The position numbers and the translations under genes were made by a program. Positions 45,703-55,789 of a stretch of DNA of 64,000 nt are shown one piece after another. The notes beneath the pieces are model-generated. The model saw only the letters and a program-made list of their open reading frames with translations. It searched no databases and was not told the DNA's origin. The stretch comes from an uncultured Candidatus Actinomarina sp. (lineage in GTDB: Bacteria > Actinomycetota > Acidimicrobiia > Actinomarinales > Actinomarinaceae). Where the stretch lies: assembly GCA_902610815.1 (NCBI GenBank), contig CACLXG010000001.1:467573-531572 (forward strand). The letters are read 5' to 3'. Position 1 is the stretch's first letter. Every line of letters begins with the position of its first letter.

Positions 45703-46486
45703 AATCTATCCTTTCTAAAATTTCCTTGTAAACTTCGTTAAATTTTATACTTTGTCCTGTCCATATGTTAAACGATGAAATTGCTTGAGCAATTAACATT
45801 ATTCTCCCATCAATTGTTTTTACATTTTTGGGAAGTTCACTTGTTAATTGTTTAGTTACACCATATCCAAAGTTATAGAACAATTCTAATTTTGAAAAAT
45901 TAAGGTGACTTATAGGCAATTTTTCATTTTCATATGGTGGCATTCCCAGTGGTGTAGTGTTTATAATGACCTCAACATCACCAGCAATCTCATTAAGCTC
46001 CGCATAAGTTAAGTCTCCATCCGTTTTATTTCTAGACACTATATCGACCTTATTATTTTCTGATAACGTATACTTTGCAGTTTGAGCACTTCCTCCACTA
46101 CCAAGAATAAGAACATACTTATCAATAACATCAAAATTGATAAATTCAAAAGTTTGGTTAATACCATCGACATCTGTATTTGATAATGAAACAATGTTGT
46201 CATCTACTTTTACAGTATTTACAGCTTTAATATTATCAACTTCTAATGATGGCGAGACATTCTTTAAATCTTTAGATAAATTATAAATTTTTTCTTTATG
46301 CGGAATTGTTACGTTATATCCATCAAAATTATTATTTAAACTTTCAAAGATATCTAAAGTAAAATTCTCAATTGGTAATTTTTTATAAGCAATATCAATA
46401 TTTGAGATCATAGAAAGACTTTGATGTATTTTTGGAGAAAATGTCTTTATTAATGGCCAACCTATTATCCCTAATCTAATTGTCAT
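45692..46486 (-). CDS. aroE: Shikimate dehydrogenase
   Basis: 264 residues from ATG 46486, chosen over a TTG at 46507 because GGAG lies seven bases before it. GIIGWPLIKTFSPKIHQS is the substrate site, VTIPHKE contains the catalytic Lys, and GSGGSAQTAKY binds the cofactor. NADPH-dependent reduction of dehydroshikimate is expected. Confidence 0.93.
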   Translation of the reverse strand: MTIRLGIIGWPLIKTFSPKIHQSLSMISNIDIAYKKLPIENFTLDIFESLNNNFDGYNVTIPHKEKIYNLSKDLKNVSPSLEVDNIKAVNTVKVDDNIVSLSNTDVDGINQTFEFINFDVIDKYVLILGSGGSAQTAKYTLSENNKVDIVSRNKTDGDLTYAELNEIAGDVEVIINTTPLGMPPYENEKLPISHLNFSKLELFYNFGYGVTKQLTSELPKNVKTIDGRIMLIAQAISSFNIWTGQSIKFNEVYKEILERIDYEN

Positions 46487-47744
46487 AATTTGCTCCAATT
46501 TTTTCAAGATCTGAAAAAAAACTAGGGTAAGAATCTGAAATACAATTTATGTTATCTGGTTTAATTCTGTTATTAATTGCTAGGTTTGCAATTACACCAG
46601 TCATAGCTATTCTGTGGTCTTCAAAAGTTTTAATTTGTCCTGATTTTAGTTTTTGCAGTCCGTTAACTTTAAAACCATCAGGATTAACTTCTATATTACC
46701 ACCAAGAGTTTGAATAAATTTTTCCATAGATTCTATACGGTCTGATTCTTTTAGCCTTAACTCACCTGCACCGCTAACGGTAGTTGTTCCCTTTGCTTGA
46801 GTCGCCAAAAGAGTGAATATTGGAAATTCATCCACCATGTCAGATACATCTTCTTTACTAATCTTGACAGCAGATAGATTAGATTTTGAAACATGTATAT
46901 CTCCTACTGATTCATTATTTTGGACTTCTAAATTTTCAATTGATATTTTTGCGTTCATTCTTTTTAGTATTTTAAGGAAACCAATTCTTCTCTCGTTGAG
47001 TAAAACGTCTTTAATGATTAATTTTTTACTTTTCATAAGCCCAAGAGCTATCAAAAATGCTGCTGAAGAAGGGTCTCCAGGCACAGTATAATTAATATTT
47101 CTAAGGCTTTGTATAGGCTCTATAGTTATAGAATTACCAAGTCTCACGGTATTTACTCCCATTAAATTTAACATTCGTTCAGTATGATCTCTTGTTGGCA
47201 TCTCTTCAGTAACAGTCGTCGGAAATTTATCATGATATAGTGATGCAAGAAGAAATCCACTTTTAACTTGTGCACTTGGTTTTTCTGAATGAATACTTTC
47301 AAATTTATAATCTTTTGGCTCAAAATTAATTGGTAATTTACCATTGGAATCTTTAATAGCAGCACCCTTTTCATTAAGTGGCTTAACTATTCTCTTCATT
47401 GGGCGTTTGATTAATTGTGAACTACCGGTCAACTCAGATCTGAAATTTTGTTTTGACAGTAGACCTATAAGAAGCCTTGCAGTTGTACCCGAATTTACTG
47501 CATCAATTGGATCTTTTGGTTGTTTTAAGCCACGTAACCCTACTCCGTGAATCTCAACTTCATTTTTGTTTGTTTCATTTATTTCTACACCTAATTGTCT
47601 AAAGATCTGTATCGTAGCCTTAGTATCTCCAGACAATAAAATATTTTTGATGCTTGAAACTCCAGTTGCTAAAGAGCAAAGAATTACTGCTCTATGAGAA
47701 AGAGATTTGTCACCAATAATACTTAAAGAGCCTTGAATTTTCAC
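46476..47744 (-). CDS. aroA: EPSP synthase (3-phosphoshikimate 1-carboxyvinyltransferase)
   Basis: 422 residues of two inverse domains. DKSLSHRAVILCSLA near residue 13 and SGTTARLLIG (near 86) form the substrate site, LKESDRIESMEKFI (near 330) and DHRIAMTGVIAN the second domain signature. The LLSG/SGTTAR loop is the one that sets glyphosate sensitivity in this family, but class cannot be judged here. Starts right at the tyrA stop. Confidence 0.96.
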   Translation of the reverse strand: MKIQGSLSIIGDKSLSHRAVILCSLATGVSSIKNILLSGDTKATIQIFRQLGVEINETNKNEVEIHGVGLRGLKQPKDPIDAVNSGTTARLLIGLLSKQNFRSELTGSSQLIKRPMKRIVKPLNEKGAAIKDSNGKLPINFEPKDYKFESIHSEKPSAQVKSGFLLASLYHDKFPTTVTEEMPTRDHTERMLNLMGVNTVRLGNSITIEPIQSLRNINYTVPGDPSSAAFLIALGLMKSKKLIIKDVLLNERRIGFLKILKRMNAKISIENLEVQNNESVGDIHVSKSNLSAVKISKEDVSDMVDEFPIFTLLATQAKGTTTVSGAGELRLKESDRIESMEKFIQTLGGNIEVNPDGFKVNGLQKLKSGQIKTFEDHRIAMTGVIANLAINNRIKPDNINCISDSYPSFFSDLEKIGANYDN

Positions 47745-48580
47745 TATGATAGGTCTCTTTCTCCAAATTTATCTGCTAATGCCCTACGCCAATCAACAGT
47801 ATCTGACAAATAATCTAACATAATTTTCTCGTCATTAATTTTTTGAATTTGTTCAAGTTCTGTTATTAATTTATTTATTAAATCTTTGACATTGTCAACA
47901 TTTGTTAGATACATATCAGAAATCATATTTGGTGACGTCCTAGATAGACGAGTAGCTCCATCAAAACCGCCAGAAGCTAAATTTATCAATTCGTTCAAAT
48001 TTTGCTCCTTCATAGCAAGTGAAACTAAGGCTGAACTTAGAATGTGCGGCAAGTGACTTGTCAAAGAAATTAACTCGTCGTGTTTTGATTGATCAATCCA
48101 TATCTCTTTAGATTCAATAGCTCGTACAAATTCTAAAACTAGTGTTTTACTTTGTTCATCTGTTGACTTTGTTTCACATAGTAAAAATGGTGCCCCTTCA
48201 TACATTTCAGGAGTCGGTACCCACGTACTATTGTCAGCAATACCGCATAATGGATGTCCACCAATTGAGGGGATAGAAGATACATCCATTTTTTTACATA
48301 TAAGCTGTTTTGTACCTCCCAAGTCGACAATAGCTTTTGTTTTCAATGAAGATTGCGAATCAAAATATTTGATAATTTCATTTATAGGTGTAGCTAAAAC
48401 GGTAAGATCATAATCTATTAATTCTTTATGATCCAAAGAAAGAGCCCCAAGTTCTTTTGCACGCCTTACGTTATTTTCTGATATATCAGATCCGCTTACT
48501 TGAATGCCACTATTAACCAACTTGATTCCCAAATTAGTTCCCATTAAACCAAGACCAATAATATGAACTTTTTTTAGCAT
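47744..48580 (-). CDS. tyrA: Prephenate dehydrogenase
   Basis: 278 residues. GLGLMGTNLGIKL binds NAD, IGGHPLCGIADN contains the catalytic His, and LTSHLPHILSSALV follows. It makes 4-hydroxyphenylpyruvate, the Tyr precursor. Its ATG overlaps the aroG stop as TAATG. Confidence 0.95.
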   Translation of the reverse strand: MLKKVHIIGLGLMGTNLGIKLVNSGIQVSGSDISENNVRRAKELGALSLDHKELIDYDLTVLATPINEIIKYFDSQSSLKTKAIVDLGGTKQLICKKMDVSSIPSIGGHPLCGIADNSTWVPTPEMYEGAPFLLCETKSTDEQSKTLVLEFVRAIESKEIWIDQSKHDELISLTSHLPHILSSALVSLAMKEQNLNELINLASGGFDGATRLSRTSPNMISDMYLTNVDNVKDLINKLITELEQIQKINDEKIMLDYLSDTVDWRRALADKFGERDLS

Positions 48581-49593
48581 TAAAGTGACCTTCCAACCGC
48601 CTTTGCGACGATTGATGCTTTGGTTATCAAAGTTTCTAATTCGCTAGGTAGTAATGCTTGTGGGCCATCACATAAAGCTTCCTCTGGCCTTGGATGAATT
48701 TCAATTAATAATCCATCAGCCCCAGCAGCTATAGCTGCTAATGCAACTGGCTCAACTAAAGTATTGTCACCTGTTGCATGACTAGGATCAGCAATTACAG
48801 GTAAATGACTGTTCTGCTTCAAAAAAGGAATAGCATTTATATCAAATGTATTCCTTGTAGCTGTCTCATAGGTTCTAATACCTCTTTCACACAACATAAC
48901 ATTCTCATTTCCTCTTGATAAGATGTACTCACTTGCAAGTAATAACTCATCCAAAGTTGCAGACATTCCTCGTTTTAACAAAACAGGCAACTCTGATTCA
49001 CCAACAGCTTCAAGAAGTTTGAAATTTTGCATGTTTCTTGCACCAATTTGTAGAACGTCTACATATTTTTCCATCATTGACAAATGTTGGGCATCCATAA
49101 TTTCACTAAAGAGAGGTAATGAAGTTATTTCGGAGGCCTCCTTTAGCATTTTTAATCCATCTTCCCCCAATCCCTGGAAACTATATGGAGAAGTTCTTGG
49201 CTTAAATGCACCACCTCTCAAACCATTTGATCCTGCATCCTTTGCAGCCATTGCAGTTTCAATTGTTTGTTCCTGTGTCTCTGCACTGTCTGGACCAGCA
49301 ATAATTGCAACTTCATCACCACCAATGGTTAGGTTTTTTATTTGAATTATGGAATTTTCCTTTTTGTAGTTTTTGCTTGCAAGTTTATATGGTTTTCCTA
49401 CTGGAATAACTCGACTTACATTTGGTAAAAGCTTCATCACGGCTCGATGATCATCATTTACTTTTCCACTGACTGCAACGACACTTCTTTCAACACCGTT
49501 TATAACAAGTGGTTCATGTCCTTGCTGTATGGCTTTTTCCTTTACTTTCTCAATATCTTCATCAGTATGTGACTGCTTCATTACTACTATCAA
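48580..49593 (-). CDS. aroF: DAHP synthase with ferredoxin-like N-terminal domain
   Basis: 337 residues of the type-Ibeta family (Thermotoga/Bacillus kind): an N-terminal ~75-residue regulatory FL domain (MIVVMKQSHTDEDIEKV) and a TIM barrel with AGPDSAETQEQ, GGAFKPRTSPYSFQGLG and DPSHATG metal/PEP sites. It condenses PEP and erythrose-4-phosphate. It begins at TTG with AAGGAGG upstream, and the MIVVM beginning matches the family. It is the first gene after the attenuator. Confidence 0.95.
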   Translation of the reverse strand: MIVVMKQSHTDEDIEKVKEKAIQQGHEPLVINGVERSVVAVSGKVNDDHRAVMKLLPNVSRVIPVGKPYKLASKNYKKENSIIQIKNLTIGGDEVAIIAGPDSAETQEQTIETAMAAKDAGSNGLRGGAFKPRTSPYSFQGLGEDGLKMLKEASEITSLPLFSEIMDAQHLSMMEKYVDVLQIGARNMQNFKLLEAVGESELPVLLKRGMSATLDELLLASEYILSRGNENVMLCERGIRTYETATRNTFDINAIPFLKQNSHLPVIADPSHATGDNTLVEPVALAAIAAGADGLLIEIHPRPEEALCDGPQALLPSELETLITKASIVAKAVGRSL

Positions 49594-49612
49594 TTTTCCT
49601 CCTTAAAATAAA

Positions 49613-49636
49613 AAAATCGGGCTTTTGCCCGATTTT
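49613..49636 (-). terminator. Attenuator terminator before the aromatic operon
   Basis: On the minus strand AAAATCGGGC (49636-49627), loop AAAA and GCCCGATTTT form a ten-pair hairpin followed by T-rich sequence, ending 19 bases before the aroF start. Its 5' arm contains GGGCAA, which can alternatively pair with TTGCCC (49652-49657) of the leader. Confidence 0.9.
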
Positions 49637-49644
49637 ACACAGCG

Positions 49645-49679
49645 TACTTTAGGGCAACCTATATGTGCTCTCTAAAGTA
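49645..49679 (-). promoter_or_regulatory. Attenuator pause hairpin and antiterminator arm
   Basis: TACTTTAG (49679-49672, made of leader codons for Tyr and Phe) pairs with CTAAAGTA (49652-49645). The 3' side of this hairpin includes TTGCCC (49657-49652), which can instead pair with GGGCAA (49630-49625) in the terminator. Stalling on the Tyr/Phe codons would free it to form the antiterminator. Confidence 0.8.
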
Positions 49680-49703
49680 AAAGTATGTGTTATTTAATTT
49701 CAT
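49659..49703 (-). CDS. Phe/Tyr attenuator leader peptide (14 aa)
   Basis: The frame reads M-K-L-N-N-T-Y-F-Y-F-R-E-H-I and stops at TAG: two Tyr and two Phe codons in a row. It overlaps the first hairpin exactly as the trp, phe and his leader peptides do. TAACAT (49712-49717) ends eight bases before its ATG, with TTGCAA 15-16 bases further up, so the leader mRNA is probably leaderless. It should make operon transcription depend on Phe and Tyr tRNA charging. Confidence 0.85.
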   Translation of the reverse strand: MKLNNTYFYFREHI

Positions 49704-49711
49704 TAAGAAGT

Positions 49712-49739
49712 ATGTTAGCAGGGTATTTAGTTTTGCAAA
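49712..49739 (-). promoter_or_regulatory. Promoter of the aromatic operon
   Basis: TTGCAA (49733-49738) and TAACAT (49712-49717) with a 15-base spacer (16 if TTTGCA is taken) lie between aroH and the leader peptide. Confidence 0.55.
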
Positions 49740-49746
49740 TAAATTT

Positions 49747-50091
49747 TTATCTATCTGGTCTCAATTTTTTTGCATCATCTAAATAAACATGACTAACTTC
49801 TGTTAAATCTTTATTTAAATAGATCAATATGCGAATGCACCCTGAAAGATCGTTATCTATATTTGGTGCAAGTGTGTCTATAGCAGCAACGGATGTCATT
49901 TCAAGCTCTCTAAATGCTTTTGCTGGAAAAGCTACAGAAATGTCGGAAGTTACTGTAAAAATAGCAAATTCAATATCATTTTCAGTTATTGCATTCTTAA
50001 TTAGAATTTCATTAATAAGTTTTTTAGAAGAAGACATAATACTTACTTCATTATTTTCAACAACTGCAATTGCTCCACGTATGCTTTTCAT
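49747..50091 (-). CDS. aroH: Chorismate mutase, AroH type
   Basis: 114 residues of the trimeric AroH fold. IRGAIAVVENNE at the start, FTVTSDISVAFPAKAFRE, and GCIRILIYLN then SHVYLDDAKKLRPD carry the substrate-binding Arg and Tyr residues. It turns chorismate into prephenate for TyrA and PheA. It has its own leaderless promoter (TATACA at 50098-50103 and six bases). Confidence 0.92.
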   Translation of the reverse strand: MKSIRGAIAVVENNEVSIMSSSKKLINEILIKNAITENDIEFAIFTVTSDISVAFPAKAFRELEMTSVAAIDTLAPNIDNDLSGCIRILIYLNKDLTEVSHVYLDDAKKLRPDR

Positions 50092-50103
50092 AATATTTGT
50101 ATA
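50092..50103 (-). promoter_or_regulatory. Leaderless -10 box of aroH
   Basis: TATACA (50098-50103 on the minus strand), AATATT, then ATG at 50091. It begins right after the groEL terminator. Confidence 0.5.
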
Positions 50104-50110
50104 CTATATA

Positions 50111-50138
50111 AAAAGAGTGGAACGATGTCCACTCTTTT
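50111..50138. terminator. Terminator after groEL
   Basis: AAAAGAGTGGA (50111-50121) and TCCACTCTTTT (50128-50138) make an eleven-pair stem with loop ACGATG. It lies 23 bases past the groEL stop and separates it from aroH. Confidence 0.88.
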
Positions 50139-50160
50139 TTAATTCTTAGATGTAAATTTA

Positions 50161-51801
<1,641 letters not shown>

Positions 51802-52095
51802 TTACTTACTTACTTTTGCAAGAATATCTCTACTTGAAAGAATAAGATACTCTATGCCTTCAACTTTAATTTCTGTACCACCATATTTTGAGTAAACGAC
51901 TTTGTCGCCTTTTTCAACATCCGGTTTAATTTTTTCGCCACTATCATTTGGCTCTCCTGGACCAACTGCTACAACTTCACCCTCTTGTGGTTTTTCTTTC
52001 GCAGTGTCAGGAATATAGATCCCTGATGGGGTCTTACTGTCTTCTTCTGACAAAGGTCTTACTATAACTCTGTCTCCTAGTGGTTGAAGATTCAT
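51802..52095 (-). CDS. groES: Co-chaperonin GroES
   Basis: 97 residues. [18 protein letters not shown] opens the protein and the mobile loop [18 protein letters not shown] follows. A strong AGGAGGTAA is eight bases from the ATG. No CIRCE element (TTAGCACTC repeats) is seen in 52096-52176, so HrcA control through a usual site is not evident. Confidence 0.97.
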   Translation of the reverse strand: MNLQPLGDRVIVRPLSEEDSKTPSGIYIPDTAKEKPQEGEVVAVGPGEPNDSGEKIKPDVEKGDKVVYSKYGGTEIKVEGIEYLILSSRDILAKVSK

Positions 52096-52176
52096 ATATA
52101 TTTACCTCCTAAATAAATATCTACATTGTGAATTTAATACTGTCTTGTTTATATATGTAAATAAATTATTTAAAAA

Positions 52177-53178
52177 TTAAGTAATTATTGAGCTTAAACG
52201 GACATCATCAGCATTTATGTCGTTTGTTGTTAAATTATTTTGAGCAGCTACGCAAATCATTGCAGCATTATCAGTGGATAATTTTGGTGTTGGTAAGTAA
52301 ATATTGAGGTCATTATTTTCTGCAAAAATATTCATTTTTTCTCTGAGTCTTGAATTAGCCATCACTCCACCACCTCCAGAAATATTTTTAACACCCGTTT
52401 CATTAACTGCTTTGACAAAATTTGATAATAATGAATCAACAATAGCCTCTTGATAAGATGCAGCAAAGTCTGCTTTTGTTACTTTGTCATTTAAATCTAG
52501 ATTGTTCAAAAAATTTGTTGCGGCAGTTTTTAAGCCCGAAAATGAATAGTTATACTCATGCTTTGTTTTTGGCCGAGGAAGCTCTATTTTGTTAGGATCT
52601 CCACCTTCACCTATTTTTTGAATTGCTGGACCTCCTGGAAAACCGAATCCACAAAACCTAGATAATTTGTCAAAAGCTTCACCCGCTGCATCATCAATTG
52701 TTGTACCTAATAATTGGTAATTACCCCACTCTTCAACCAGTACAATTTGAGTATGGCCACCTGAAACTAAAAGTGTCATAAATGGTGGTTTCATTGTTCT
52801 ATTTTCAATTAATGGTGCAGCCAAATGTCCTACCATATGGTCAACAGTTAGAAATGGTTTATCTATAGACCAAGCTACTGACTTAGCAAAATTATATCCT
52901 ACTACAAGACTTCCAACGAGACCGGGGCCATCTGTAGTTGAAACTATATCAATATCTGAAATTTGTAAATTTGCACTATTTAACGACGCATGGAATATAT
53001 TTCTTATCATCTCAGCATGTGCTCTTGATGCAACTTCAGGAACTACACCTCCAAATTTTTCATGTATATCTACTTGTGATGAAATTGTATTTACTAACAA
53101 TTCGTCACCTTTTAATATCGCAATAGCTGTTTCATCACATGATGTTTCAAATCCAAGAATTATTTTTTCATCAAGCAT
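52177..53178 (-). CDS. tsaD: tRNA t6A threonylcarbamoyltransferase TsaD
   Basis: 333 residues from the ATG at 53178, inside the rimI end and preceded by GGAGAAAG; an ATG 12 codons upstream is rejected because LGFETSCDETA then begins too late. HAEMIRNIF (metal His pair HxExH-like) and VSGGHTQIVLV are the ASKHA signatures. It forms the t6A37 modification with TsaB and TsaE. Confidence 0.95.
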   Translation of the reverse strand: MLDEKIILGFETSCDETAIAILKGDELLVNTISSQVDIHEKFGGVVPEVASRAHAEMIRNIFHASLNSANLQISDIDIVSTTDGPGLVGSLVVGYNFAKSVAWSIDKPFLTVDHMVGHLAAPLIENRTMKPPFMTLLVSGGHTQIVLVEEWGNYQLLGTTIDDAAGEAFDKLSRFCGFGFPGGPAIQKIGEGGDPNKIELPRPKTKHEYNYSFSGLKTAATNFLNNLDLNDKVTKADFAASYQEAIVDSLLSNFVKAVNETGVKNISGGGGVMANSRLREKMNIFAENNDLNIYLPTPKLSTDNAAMICVAAQNNLTTNDINADDVRLSSIIT

Positions 53179-53614
53179 AAACTTTCTCCAAATGAAATAA
53201 GTTAGCATCTTCATTTACATAATAATTTTTTCTAACACCATACTGTTTGAATCCAAAAGACTTATACAAATTTATAGCTATATCATTCGACTGCCTTACT
53301 TCCAATAATATTTTGTTAAAATCAGATACCTCAAAATAAGAAATTAGCTCCTGTGTAAGTTTTTTTGCAATTGAATTATTTCTATGACTTTCCAAGACTC
53401 CAATTCCTAAAATATGGATATCAAAAAACGTTTTTTGAATTGCAAGATACCCAACAATTTGATTGTCTTGTTCAAAAACCCAATATACAAACTCTCCATT
53501 ATTAATTTTGTTGTTGATCAAAACACTATCCCAAGCAGTCTCAAATAAACTTTTTTCTAATTTTGCTAACTTATCTGCTAATTCAATTGTTGATCTTTCA
53601 ATTTTCTTAATCAT
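53171..53614 (-). CDS. rimI: RimI-like ribosomal-protein/N-terminal acetyltransferase
   Basis: 147 residues, GNAT fold. IGVLESHRNNSIAKKL is the acetyl-CoA pyrophosphate loop and NIAINLYKSFGFKQYG the C-terminal motif. It stands between tsaB and tsaD as in most bacteria; substrate choice is inferred from context. Confidence 0.88.
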   Translation of the reverse strand: MIKKIERSTIELADKLAKLEKSLFETAWDSVLINNKINNGEFVYWVFEQDNQIVGYLAIQKTFFDIHILGIGVLESHRNNSIAKKLTQELISYFEVSDFNKILLEVRQSNDIAINLYKSFGFKQYGVRKNYYVNEDANLFHLEKVYA

Positions 53615-54311
53615 GGAAGTTAACCTTACCTTCTAAACTTTTTGTTGAAAAGGATACGTCAGGTTCTCGCATATATTCAAGCCTGACTTCGTTAAAATTT
53701 GGAAAATCATTATTTTTAAATAATTCTTTTCCAATATTAAAAATATTTTCAGACGAGACATGTTCTGGAGACCCAAATTTAATATATGAATTTTCACCGA
53801 ATAAATTTTCATTCAAACTGTGCCAATCACCTACTATAAGTTTTTTATCGTTATCTTCTTCTAATTTAATCTTTAGGTTTTCAGCATTTAGAACCTCTGG
53901 TTCAGAATCTCTCACAACTCCACCCGGTACTGGCTTATATAAACAAAATGCGTATTCCTCTCTCTTAATGTCAATAATTGTACAAATTTTTCTGTGACCA
54001 GTGTGTGCCGCGAAAGCTAACGCGTCTAGTCCATTTACAGGCACCAATGGGATTCCTAGGCTGCCACATACTCCCTGTGCTACTGCTAGACCAATTCTTA
54101 AACTTGTATAATAACCAGGACCAATATCAAGATACACTACACTAATGTCGGACTTTTCTATTCTCGACTTCTTTGTTATTTCATCGATTGATTTAATCAA
54201 TAAATTCGTAGTACCATTTTCTGATAAAACAGAACTGCTAGAAATCAATTTATCATCGTGAATGGCTACAGAAATATATCTGCCTGAAGTTGAAATGGAT
54301 AAGCTATACAT
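53607..54311 (-). CDS. tsaB: tRNA t6A modification protein TsaB
   Basis: 234 residues of the ASKHA fold. The DIGPGYYTSLRIGLAVAQG block (near 66-84) is the TsaB signature. It is the non-catalytic dimer partner of TsaD and overlaps rimI and tsaE. Confidence 0.92.
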   Translation of the reverse strand: MYSLSISTSGRYISVAIHDDKLISSSSVLSENGTTNLLIKSIDEITKKSRIEKSDISVVYLDIGPGYYTSLRIGLAVAQGVCGSLGIPLVPVNGLDALAFAAHTGHRKICTIIDIKREEYAFCLYKPVPGGVVRDSEPEVLNAENLKIKLEEDNDKKLIVGDWHSLNENLFGENSYIKFGSPEHVSSENIFNIGKELFKNNDFPNFNEVRLEYMREPDVSFSTKSLEGKVNFHD

Positions 54312-54726
54312 TTATAAAAATTTCTCTAGTGTGTTCATCAACTATGTTAATTTCAATCAAATCCATTATAGGAATATTTGCTTCAGCCATTAAATTTGCC
54401 CACTCAATTAGTACTAGAGTATTTTCTTCATTTAATGGTAAATCTAAATCAATAAACTCGGACCAACTACCAAGGCGATACAAATCTACATGGAATATTT
54501 TAATTTCTCCAACTTCATAATTTTTGACAATATTAAAAGTTGGAGAAGTAACAACATCATTGCATCCAAAGAATTTTATAATTTTTTTTGCAATAGTAGT
54601 TTTACCTGCTCCCAGAGGACCTGACAATCCAATTATTTTTGGAAGAATTAAACTTTTTAAATAACTGTCAAGAAAGTTATCTAAATCATCTTCTTTAATA
54701 AAATTACTCAACTTCAACTCTTTCAA
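54304..54726 (-). CDS. tsaE: tRNA t6A modification ATPase TsaE
   Basis: 140 residues. P-loop GPLGAGKTTIAKKI (near 36), TSPTFNIVKNYE and FHVDLYRLGS are the family motifs. It drives the TsaBD complex. Its end overlaps tsaB and its beginning the alanine racemase gene. Confidence 0.95.
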   Translation of the reverse strand: MKELKLSNFIKEDDLDNFLDSYLKSLILPKIIGLSGPLGAGKTTIAKKIIKFFGCNDVVTSPTFNIVKNYEVGEIKIFHVDLYRLGSWSEFIDLDLPLNEENTLVLIEWANLMAEANIPIMDLIEINIVDEHTREIFINV

Positions 54727-55789
54727 GTCTTTTAGACATGTTAGTTAAAATTTCCCACTCAATTGTTTTATTCCATTGGGCAATGTCAGAAACAGAAATA
54801 TTCAACTTACCATCCATAGAATTACCTAAAACAGTTACTTCATCATCAATTTGAACATTTACATCTGTAACATCAAATAATATTTGATCCATTGTGACCC
54901 GGCCAATTAAATTACAAAATTGATTATTTACAATAACTTTTCCATCAGGAAACGAATTCCATGGATAGCCATCACCATAACCAATAGGTGCGGTCGCAAT
55001 AATTGAGTCTCTAGATAATGTTTGTGCTTTTCCATAAGAAACTGCCTCACCTTTTTTTCTAGTTTGTAAATTAGAAATTCTAGTTTTTATTTCCAAAGTT
55101 GGTTTAAGTTTATTTTCATTGTCAACTGCTGTAATTTGAACACCATATGCTGCTATCCCTACTCTTGCCATATTAAAAGATGAATCGAGATTGTAAAAAG
55201 ATGATGCCGAGTTGTCTATATGTAAAATTAAGTTGCTTGAGTCAATATCTGCAATTGTATTTTCAAATAATTTAATTGATCTTTTAGTCTCTATTTCATC
55301 TGTGTCTGCCAATGGAAAGTGGGTACAAATACCAACTAAATTCAAGTTTGAATCTTCTATTCTTCTAAAAAAATCTTTAAATTTTTCTGGAGAAAAACCT
55401 AATCTATGCATTCCAGTATCAATTTTTAGATGAACATTAAAAGTGCTTCCATTATCAATAAGCGCATTGATAAAACTTTCATTGTATACAGTAAGGTCTA
55501 AATTATTAATTCTTATCTTTTCTATTTGACTGATTGAAGGTTCAGATAACAACAGCACTCTTGCTTTTTTTGCATGTTCTTTAACTTGGATTCCCTCATC
55601 TACTGAAGCTACTGCAAACCATGCAACTCCTGCTTCTGTTGCGCTATTTACTGCCCATTCAATACCATGACCATAAGCATTGGCTTTAACTACAAGACAT
55701 AAATTTTTTTGGGTTAATTCTTTAAGATACAAAAGATTGTTTAAAAAATTTGTTTTTTTTAGATATATAAATCCTCTATCCATATTCAC
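54704..55789 (-). CDS. alr: Alanine racemase
   Basis: 361 residues. LVVKANAYGHG contains the PLP Lys (near 34). The second catalytic Tyr is expected in the C-terminal domain near SYGKAQ..., and RVTMDQILFDVTDV is the typical closing motif. It makes D-alanine for peptidoglycan, linked in function with the glmSM genes beside it. Confidence 0.95.
   Translation of the reverse strand: MNMDRGFIYLKKTNFLNNLLYLKELTQKNLCLVVKANAYGHGIEWAVNSATEAGVAWFAVASVDEGIQVKEHAKKARVLLLSEPSISQIEKIRINNLDLTVYNESFINALIDNGSTFNVHLKIDTGMHRLGFSPEKFKDFFRRIEDSNLNLVGICTHFPLADTDEIETKRSIKLFENTIADIDSSNLILHIDNSASSFYNLDSSFNMARVGIAAYGVQITAVDNENKLKPTLEIKTRISNLQTRKKGEAVSYGKAQTLSRDSIIATAPIGYGDGYPWNSFPDGKVIVNNQFCNLIGRVTMDQILFDVTDVNVQIDDEVTVLGNSMDGKLNISVSDIAQWNKTIEWEILTNMSKRLERVEVE

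Noticed and set aside
52096-52176. HrcA/CIRCE operator before groES
   Set aside because: No TTAGCACTC-like inverted repeat is present; only AT-rich sequence and a strong Shine-Dalgarno.
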